Origin: Sabethes cyaneus
Lineage: Eukaryota; Arthropoda; Insecta; Diptera; Culicidae
Direction: 5' to 3'
DNA length: 64,000 nt
Assembly: GCF_943734655.1 (NCBI RefSeq)
Contig: NC_071355.1
Coordinates: forward strand, 199,968,939 to 200,032,938
A model generated the notes under the pieces. It made no database searches and had not been told where the DNA came from. It worked only from the letters and a program-made list of their open reading frames with translations. Below are positions 56,701-64,000 of the stretch, in pieces (the first letter of the stretch is position 1; every line of letters begins with the position of its first letter). The position numbers were made by a program, and so were the translations under genes.

Positions 56701-57819
56701 GTGCAGTGACGGACAAACATATATCAACACACTCGTTGGCGGCGTTCGTTACCCTTTAATTATACGCACCCGGTCATCCTCAAACTGCTCCGTAAACCTT
56801 GCAGCACGCGGATGGTAGTTGACCGAAGAATAGCAGATGAAAATTAAAAGTGTGAGTGGAAGAAATGTGAGAAAGCAAACAAAAGGTTGAACCTGTGGAA
56901 ATCAACCGTGAACCGTTTGTACTGCTCCGCTGGTTTGTTGTAGGGGTGTTAAAGTCGTTCAAGCGTGACATAGACTCGGACTGAGCGCAGCGCAGGTTTG
57001 GTTGGAATCGGTAGTGAAAACGGAGAGTAGCCTTAATCCCGCGGGAAGAAGCGCTCACCGTCAGTCTTGTCCGTGGTGTGGTGCAGGCAGGTGAAGTCGC
57101 GCCTGTGTGAAGCGAAGTCAAAGTTTCCTTCGGATCGAATTTTGTTTGTCAAAAATTGATCGAAGCTTAATTGCGTCGCTGGCAGAAGTGTCTAGATGGT
57201 GGACGGTAGGCTGCAATAGACTGGCGGTCGGAACGTCAGGCGGTGGGAAGATACAGTGATTTTGTACACGAAAAACCAGTTTTTTTGGCGTATTGTGATT
57301 ACATACAGTGTACAGTTAAGAAGAGCTTCAAACACTCTCCAAATCTTAAGCTCTGTTTGACTGAGCGCAGTGTACGGTTTTAGCTGCAATGATAACGCCT
57401 TGAAATTAGAGAACCCTTGAATAAACAAGTGACAGCGCAGTTCTGATGCAATGCCCATCAAAGGTAGCTAAGAGTGTTTGAAGTAGGTTCGTTAGTGAAT
57501 TATCTGTCAAAAAAGCCAAACTCCCTTGGAATTTTACAATGCCAAGTAGTGGTGGACTTTAGCCGATCGATCCGCTAATTGCTAAGAAAGTGAGAAGAAT
57601 TTTCGATCGCAACCGGAGGGGCAACCAGCGACCGAAAACAAGATACAAATCAGGTTTCGAAGTTGGGCTTGTCAGAGTGTTGTGCAGTTTCTGTTTCTTG
57701 TTATTTTTGCATCAACCCGTGCTGCGCGGAAGGTGATCCGGTTTTTTGGGATCGATCTGCCTCCGTCTGCGTTGCGTGTATGTGTGTGAAGTGTCTGCAA
57801 AGCCCGAAATAGCCTTTAA
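56701..57819 (+). other. Possible long 5' untranslated region
   Basis: The sequence is GTG- and CGA-rich with GTGCAGT, GTGTGAAGCGAAG and similar words common in insect leaders. It leads without other features into a start codon with a good context (TTTAAATGA) that is preceded by an in-frame stop. The 5' end cannot be placed. It could instead be intronic; composition is the only support. Confidence 0.3.
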
Positions 57820-57949
57820 ATGATTCCGTGCGTGAGCTTGACCGAAACCAGTGTCCTTGGGAATATGAAAGAGCGCGTTAAAGAGATGCGCGTTTTCGGT
57901 TGCAGATTAAACTTTTGGAACAATGTTACCGCTAACTTTAGCAACAAAG
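57820..57949 (+). CDS. Possible first coding exon, unknown gene
   Basis: An ATG after an in-frame TAA opens 43 codons plus one base, ending at a strong donor CAAAG|GTAAGT (GT at 57950). The peptide begins MIPCVSLTETSVLGN and continues with a basic part (MKERVKEMRVFGCRLN) and FWNNVTANFSN, which holds two N-glycosylation-like sites. If unspliced the frame stops at 57958. No signal peptide or known domain is visible, and I do not recognise the protein. The next exon is not in the window as far as I can see. Support comes from start context, donor quality and the leader-like upstream DNA. Confidence 0.35.
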
Positions 57950-59215
57950 GTAAGTGGTAGCTTAAGTGACCAGTTAAGTGAACGAGCTAGTTGGAGAAAA
58001 CCTTCTTGAACGGTTATTTACTAGTCTTAGTATTTGTTACTTACGATTTTTTGTAATTAAATAATTAATCTGAAAAGAATGAAACTTACTTTGTTGCAAA
58101 ATGCAACATACATTCCGCACAACTAAACGTTGATCATTGTCCCGTGTGTTCCGGGTCCGGCGGCAGTTGATACCGGCAGCTGCGAAAGCCCTCAAGACTG
58201 TCCAACGTTGCACGATCGTATACCGTTAGTCACAAACGACTGTTCAAAAGCAATTCAGCGTAGCTAATATTCCGCATCAGTCGTCTTATCAGCGAGTCGG
58301 GATCTTCGTAGTCCTTTGTACCAGCAGCGGACGCTGGAGAGCAACGTTGCTCGAATGAATCGAATATCGGTCATTGGGTTTCGACGGCGCACATAATGTT
58401 GTGCCACAGGCAGTTACCGCTTACATATTATTGCTAGGTTGCAGCGTTGTTGGTACGCTTTCAACAAATCGAAGAAAAGAGGTGTGATTGAGCCATTAAT
58501 TATCTGGAATCAATTATGCACGCTGTTGCCTGCCAGCCAGCTGGCCGCGGTTTTGGTCGCAGCTTTGTTTCTGCAGTGATTTAAGCTTTGAATGTGTGCC
58601 ATCCTTGAGCAAAACCAGCGTCACACCGGTGCAGCGTCATTTGATGTTCTCACGATTTCGATGTCGCCAATCCAATCGGTGATGGAGCAACTGGCAACGA
58701 TCTGGCGAAACGAAAACAGTTTGCATAATCGGCCTAACCACGAGAGGGCTCTCCTCCACAGGCAGCACCACAAAAGCTTTTTTAATTTAATTTCACCGAC
58801 AGTCGACACCGTAGGTATGATATGCATTTTTCTGCATTGCGGCGAATTAACGGTTGCTCATTGTGATAACCCTGGCAATTCATTTATTTCCAAAGTATTG
58901 ATTCCCGCTGTTTTGCGAATACGATTATCTACAGGTTATTTCAGTCGAAAAAAAGTGATTCGGATTATATCGCTTAACCACCTGTTCCAGTGTTCTTAAA
59001 AGCTGATCTTCAGCTTGCTCCAATATAATTTATTAAAAATTTTTACCTTCGCCAGATAGTACTCGCAGCTTAATCTGCTTTTGACCGCATTGGCTACAAA
59101 ATTCTGTTCGGAATCTGAACCGCTAGTTGCTTCCAATGGCTTGGTCTGCTAAATTCAAACTTACCTAACAAATCGGTAACTCTCAGTTAAATTAGGCTTT
59201 ACTGAGCCGTACCGC
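57950..59215. other. Candidate intron start, nothing recognised
   Basis: After the donor the sequence has no recognised coding or repeat feature. A frame at 58592-58999 is open for 135 codons but has no family resemblance. Confidence 0.4.
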
Positions 59216-59219
59216 TTTT

Positions 59220-59830
59220 GCAATCAATATAAAATTCCACAGGGAAGCAACCTTGGACCATTCCTGTTCATCATATTTTTAATCATGTCTGCTATGTGAT
59301 CCCACCGAGCTGAAAACTACTAAACACTAATAATCTAAATATATTCCGCTGCACGATTTGTTGAGTTGGTAAGCTATTGCAAGGTTTTATCAATCAATTT
59401 ACTGTATGGGGCCGCATAAACAACATAACCATAAGTTCTTCCAAATGCTCAGTCATCATCTTTACACCTAAACACCTTTAAACACCTATTGTGTACTCTT
59501 GACGACTGCTGTCTTGAACGAGTCAAAGTTGTTATGGAGGTGGCAGTTAAGCTGAATACTACAACGACTTCCAACAACCATTCCACAAACATTATTTCAA
59601 AAGTGAATCGTAATCTGGGTTTTATCATGCGCATGGCTCAAGTTTTCCGTGGCTCATTACGTTTCATTAGTACGCTCCATTCTTGAGACGGCTTCCGTAG
59701 CATGGAGTCCCTTCACAAATATCTAGAGCCATCTTCGTTGCCCAAGTTTTGAAATGGAAGGTCGATGCTCCAGAACTTCCAACTATGATAAACGTGAATG
59801 TTATACCACGACCGCTCGGATCTGGTTATA
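59220..59830 (+). pseudogene. jockey-like LINE RT fragment
   Basis: PQGSNLG with FLFIIF appears near 59240-59285. LDDCCLERVKVVMEVAVK follows near 59495-59550, then SKVNRNLGFIMRMAQVFRGS near 59600-59660, and LETASVAWSPF after a stop near 59690. The Y.DD catalytic box region is deleted or scrambled. It is the same clade as the copy at 39.4-41.1 kb. Confidence 0.75.
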
Positions 59831-60345
59831 TCACGAGGATCTGCAGCCTCTTTTACATCATACACATTATGGATAACATTAACCAATTCATGCGATGTGT
59901 GCTGTTCAGAGACATGAACGACGATATTTTTTTGAATAATCATAATTTTGTTTATTGCAGATTCTACAGACTTTTTCGCTCATTTTGATACTAATGTTGT
60001 AATGGTCCGACCACGGGAAGTGAATGGAAAACGATCATACGCATAACCATTTCAGTGCGCACGGAACAAACTTTTAATAAAACGCTGCTCCTGGAAAACA
60101 CTATTTTCAAATTTTATGTACCTTTTTCGGAGGAACTGATGAACGTATTAGAACAAACGTTCTTTTTTATTTTGTTGGTAGTAGAGGTAGTTGCTAAAAC
60201 AGTGAGAAAAGAACCCCGGAACAAACTTGGCATGCAAGAAACATGACATAAGGGAATCAGCCCAGGGGTCCTGATAACAGAGGCGTGGTCCGAATAAGTA
60301 AAAAGTGCTGCGTTTCTCTTGCATTTGGACCAATAGCAGTTGTAT
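59831..60345. other. Spacer, nothing recognised
   Basis: Short frames only. Confidence 0.45.
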
Positions 60346-60347
60346 AA

Positions 60348-60415
60348 GTCTGAAGTTTTTGGAGCGTCTTAGTAGAATGCGAAACCTGGAAATTAAATGA
60401 AAAGAAAACTTATAA
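60348..60415 (-). repeat. Tail of the hammerhead palindrome family
   Basis: On the minus strand it reads ATAAGTTTTCTTTTCATTTA, then GGTTTCGCATTCTACTAAGA and CGCTCCAAAAACTTCAGAC, the tail and outer arm of the 52.4-kb element. The cores are missing. It joins a TIR-element piece at 60415. Confidence 0.7.
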
Positions 60416-60690
60416 TCTCTGATTATAGCTTGGTTCGACCCATGCACCTACCAGCATTGGACAAAAGGTAGGAGTTATGACGACAACTTTTTAAGCGTAG
60501 CTAGGTCTTATCCCCCACCCCTCCCTTACCACTCTTTTCCTTCCATTCCCAAAAAATTTTCATTATTTTCCCCTACCGTCCCACCATCAATTATAGAGCC
60601 ATCGTTTGAAAAAAAAATATTAATATTGATGCCTGACCACATTTCAAGGTCAAAGACTAAAAACACGAGTTTGGTCAAGAGTTTCAAATC
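60415..60690 (+). mobile_element. Partial copy of the tRNA-like TIR element
   Basis: ATAGCTTGGTTCGACCCATG, CATTGGACAAAAGGTAGGAG, and the right terminal repeat CACCATCAATTATAGAGCCA with TCGTTTGAAAAAA match 19.8-20.0 kb. Beyond the end, GACCACATTTCAAGGTCAA is the complement of the DNA left of the 19.5-kb copy, so this flank may belong to a longer element. Confidence 0.65.
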
Positions 60691-61115
60691 TAAGCATATA
60701 GAAGTGAATATATGTTCGTATGCACCGCTATAGCTTCGGCATGTCAAGATGGTTCACAAGCGTTTTTACCTCGATGTTACACTGAGAGTAGCTCAAGCTC
60801 CCTTTTTCTTGGCTAAGGAGGGGTTCAAATTCCTAACAAAACATGCTTCTTACCCAAGAAATACACATTTTGTGTTTTAGTTGCCTGGATAATTTTCATG
60901 TTTGGTTGAAGTTTGTGTTTCATTTGTATGAGAGCCCCTCCTTCCAAAGCAGTGAGCCCTGACCCTTGATTCTTAAAGCCAATTCTAAGAAAGGAAAGGG
61001 GGGGAGTAACAAAAACTTTAAAAATAATTTGCAATGGCCTTATTTTCAGTATTGATGGAAGAATGGAAAAATTATCTGATTTGAAAAATAAGTTGTTGAA
61101 TAACGACCAAAATAC
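60691..61115. other. Mostly unassigned
   Basis: Near 60918-60945 TTTCATTTGTATGAGAGCCC is the complement of a Helitron-like monomer border, so a small relic may be present. Otherwise nothing recognised. Confidence 0.35.
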
Positions 61116-61119
61116 CAAA

Positions 61120-61290
61120 ACAGGCAAGACAGGGGATAATTTTTCTGCAAGACAACGCTCCGCCACTAACGGCAAAACGGATCTGCGATGTGTTGAAAGA
61201 ACTCAGCTTGGATTTTAACCTTTACCAATTTACTGGTCAGACTTAACGCTTCTAGAATACTGCTTATTTGCATAAAACTGCCAGTCACAC
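61120..61290 (+). pseudogene. Tc1/mariner transposase fragment
   Basis: The plus strand reads IFLQDNAPPLTAKRICDVLK then ELSLDFNLYQF. The Asp of QDNAPP is the second catalytic residue of Tc1/mariner enzymes, and the following block is where PYSPDL.. would lie, here frameshifted. Only about 50 codons survive, with no ends visible. Confidence 0.65.
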
Positions 61291-61296
61291 AATGTC

Positions 61297-62580
61297 TTGT
61301 TCTTCAGCATAGAGCCAGGGTGGCTCGTGCTGTTTCAAGCACTCGTCTCCATTCAACTCGGTCTTGGGCCACTCGTCGTCAATATCCTAGTCGTCTCAGA
61401 AGTCGCAAATCGCTTTCGACTTGGTCGAGCCATCGTGCACGTTAGGCCCCCTGTTTCTGGTGGGGTTGTTAAAGAGGACTATTTTCGTCGCACTGTCGTC
61501 TGGCATCCTTACGTTGTTTCCGACCCACCGTAGTCTGCTAACTTTCGCTAGTTGTCCGATGGGAGTCGCCCCAAAGCAGTGCCTGTAGTCGTGATTTATA
61601 CGCCTCCGCCACTCTCCGCTTTCAGTTTGTACTCTGCATAATATCGTCCGCAGCACTTTCCGCTCGAACACGGCACGAGCGCGTATGACCGTGAGCAGCG
61701 TCACGGCTTCAAGTCCATAAAGAACTACCGGTCTAATAAGGGTTTTGTACATTGTTAGCTTCGGGCGGCTCCTCCTTGATCTCCTTACTAGTGTTGTCCG
61801 CGGTCACCAGCGATCCCAAATACACGAACTCTTCTACCACTTCTAGTTCGCCGCCGTCAACGGTTACCGTCCGTGAAAGACGCGTGTTTCTTTCCTATGA
61901 GCCTCTTCCTTTCATGTATTTGGTTTTCGACGCATTTATTTTTAGCCCAATTCCCCTAGACTCCGCTTTCAGTCTGGAGTAGATTGCCTCCGCCGTCGCA
62001 AAGTTCCTGGCAATGATATCGAAGTCATCTGCAAAGCCTAGAAGTTGGCTACCCTTGGTAAAAATCGTATCTCTCATTTCGATGTCCGCTCGTCGGATCA
62101 CCCCCTCAAGAGCGATGTTGAACAGCATGCAGGATAAACCGTCACCTTGTCTCAACCCTCGCCGCGTCTCGAAGGGACTCGAGAGTGTCCCAGAGATGCG
62201 TACGAAACACATCATTTGATCTAATGTAGCTCTGATCAGTCGCGTCAGTTTGTCCGGAAAACCGTGTTCGTGCATTATCTGCCATAGTTTGTCTCGATCG
62301 ACTGTATCGTATGCTGCTTTGAAATCAATAAAGATGTGATGCGTGGGCACGTTGTACTCCCGACATTTCTGCAAGATCTGTGGGATAGTAAAAATTTGGT
62401 CCAGAGTTGCGCAAGCCCCCATGAAACCCGCCTGGTAACTCCCTACGAAATCTTGTGCTATCGGTGACAACCAATTTAACAGGATCTGGGAGAGTGCCTT
62501 GTAGGCGGCGTTTACCAGCATAATACCGCGATAGTTGCAGCAGTCTAGCCGATCACCCTTTTTGTAGTCACACAATTTCT
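61297..62580 (-). pseudogene. RTE-like LINE RT, best preserved copy
   Basis: From 62575 down to 61895 the minus strand is open for 226 codons and covers the RT core. It has NYRGIMLVNAAYKALSQIL near residue 14, motif A FIDFKAAYDTVDRDKLW at 82-98, and motif B GLRQGDGLSCMLFNIALEG at 140-158. The catalytic FADD box is at 181-184, followed by GIGLKINASKTKY. All key Asp residues are intact. Further down (61890-61300), frameshifted, are YKTLIRPVVLYGLEAVTLL and RRRINHDYRHCF, then SRLRWVGNNVRMPDD. The endonuclease is missing; the copy is 5'-truncated near 62580. Dead as an element but recent relative to the other fragments. Confidence 0.85.
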
Positions 62581-62689
62581 GACCAGCAAATATGAGGCTT
62601 ATTTATCAGTAAATAAGGATGCTTCGTTAATTACGCTTGAATTCGAATCTCTTCAAAGAAATCGAATTTTACCACAATAATAAAATTAG

Positions 62690-62880
62690 TGTCTGCTCAA
62701 GTCTGCTAGAGTCAGCTATACAAAAGCAAAGCGTTGGTACTACGTTCCGTTTCTGTTTTCCGGAACTTGACTTCCTATTTTTATTCGGCAGCCAGTTGTT
62801 TGAGTACAGGACAATTGCAGGGCTAGTGCTACGATCTTGTTGACTCTATCAGCCTCTCCCAGTCGTGATTCCAATATGGG
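62690..62880 (-). mobile_element. Feilai-like SINE, head missing
   Basis: Plus-strand blocks are AAAGCAAAGCGTTGGTACTA, GGAACTTGACTTCC, GAGTACAGGACAATTGCAGG and GCTAGTGCTACGATCTTGTT, followed by CAGCCTCTCCCAGTCGTGAT. The tRNA-like head is truncated at about 62880. Confidence 0.75.
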
Positions 62881-64000
62881 TCCATTCACTATATTATCGC
62901 AGCAATACTGTTCATCACTAATACCGAAGATTCATCTATAGAAGCGGAATAAAAAGAATTTCTTTTGGATTGTGGTGATGAGAAAATGAGATATCAAGGC
63001 TTTTAACTAGCACCAGAATCATAGGAGGACGTACTATGTTTCCATTTTTTCCAAACATTTTTATCATTCTTTGCTTTGCTTTTGAGAAATCACTACTGTC
63101 CGACGATACAGGACTTTACCATAATCCTATTTTTGAACGGAATTCGGATCAATTGGAAGAACCCTCAGTAGTCGGTTGAATCGGTCGAATTCGGTGAAAT
63201 CGGTGAAAGTGCTGAATCAGTACTCATTTAACCAAACCGTTGTTAGTTTTACTAAAATTTGTTAAATTCTTACCCGTTTTTAATTAAATAATTCTGGTAG
63301 TGCAGTCTTTTATCATATGTTGTATTGTTGATTTTGGTGATCAAAATTGTAACAAACTCCAAATTCAGCATTGTAGTACCTTCTTACTATCAGCTTACTA
63401 TTATTATTATCGCTGTAACCTGCTGGGTAGGGGTACGAGACCTAGTTCAAACCCACCGGCTAAATGATACATCGTTGCCAAGTAAAACTAGCGCACATCA
63501 CACCGAGATCGGTTTCCATTTCGGCAACATCTATCGTCCGTTCGAGTTCGCTGCGTTGCTGATTGGAACGCACATTGCTGTTTTGGGCAAGATTCGCTCC
63601 GGGTGTATTAAACTTTATGTTGCCCCAGTACTTAACCACAAATAAAAAAAAATATTTGGTAACAGCACAGCAAGACGAAACTCCGCACATCCGCGTGGTA
63701 TATATTTCCGAAAATACGCAGCCATTGTCAGTGTTGAGTTTGCTTTGCATATTTTCATCTTCGATGATCGCTTATTTACTGCCCTGCTGGCGGGGTCCTA
63801 CCCAACCCACAGAAACTCCAGTGCACAGGTTGGTTGGCATTGGTTGTTTGTAGTTGGCACTAAAATTAAACACTCAACGGCACTGTGAACTCCATCTGAA
63901 CCGAGTTTATGTACTTTCGGGCAATAAAAAGTGATGAACAGTAAGGGATTCATGGGTTTATCGATTCGATTTTGGGCTTTCAGATTTAAACGGCGTGATC
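62881..64000. other. 1.1 kb, nothing recognised
   Basis: Short open frames on both strands overlap and match no family I know. Confidence 0.45.

Noticed and set aside
58592..58999. 135-codon open frame after the candidate exon
   Set aside because: No acceptor-linked frame, no domain, and an opposite-strand frame overlaps it; kept as unassigned.

Overview
The window reads as non-bacterial, repeat-dense insect DNA, most likely from a culicine (Aedes-like) mosquito. No bacterial operon, rRNA, intact tRNA gene or CRISPR array is visible, and the longest open frame is a 226-codon piece of a dead retrotransposon. The mosquito assignment rests on family content: repeated tRNA-derived SINEs of a Feilai-like type, DD37E-type mariner relics, RTE-like and jockey-like LINE fragments, a BEL/Pao integrase scrap, and many MITEs with TA, TTA, TTAA or 8-bp target duplications. 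These are recognised by eye; no database search was run.

Layout. 1-9 kb: an RTE-like reverse transcriptase pseudogene, mariner DD37E fragments, a MITE with 7-bp target repeats, a composite AT-rich repeat, and a 1.2-kb foldback element between two RTE-like pieces. 9-14.4 kb: no recognisable feature except a trinucleotide microsatellite. 14.4-20.5 kb: a cluster of small transposons, including a 123-bp hAT-type MITE with a perfect 8-bp duplication, a BEL/Pao integrase fragment, a SINE inserted into a Helitron-like repeat with a 13-bp duplication, a terminally complete but dead Tc1/mariner element with a nested MITE, and a TIR element carrying a tRNA-like segment. 20.5-28 kb: mostly unassigned, with a possible 5' exon near 21.9 kb, a hammerhead-ribozyme-like repeat at 23.6 kb, a SINE, and a terminally complete DD37E mariner relic. 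28-35 kb: an antisense RTE-like element (endonuclease plus RT remains), a Helitron-like array of about 150-bp monomers, a perfect hairpin flanked by 14-bp direct repeats, and a Harbinger-type MITE inside a SINE. 36-38 kb: unassigned, with a possible 5' exon. 39-45 kb: a jockey-like LINE split by a piggyBac-type MITE, a hexamer array, a SINE and two antisense RTE-like pieces. 49.5-54.7 kb: an unusual 5-kb degenerate array built on AATCCAAAT-like words, strongly strand-asymmetric and hit by several later insertions. 55-58 kb: a TIR element, then a possible 5' untranslated region and first coding exon ending at a splice donor. 59-62.9 kb: more LINE, mariner and SINE pieces.

The most interesting signal is a small palindromic retroposon family carrying hammerhead-ribozyme-like cores. 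A copy at 52.39-52.66 kb has two cores, one on each strand, in a near-perfect inverted repeat and is flanked by an exact 15-bp direct repeat. A second copy at 23.6 kb keeps one core, and a third (60.35 kb) keeps only the tail. An unrelated hairpin at 33.03 kb has the same insertion style. Palindromic copies, a short asymmetric tail, variable target duplications and hammerheads together recall the pseudo-LTRs of Penelope-like retroelements, though no Penelope coding sequence is seen here.

The only host-gene signals are three weak plus-strand first-exon candidates (about 21.9, 37.4 and 57.9 kb). They could be alternative 5' ends of one or more long-intron genes, but nothing in the sequence proves it.
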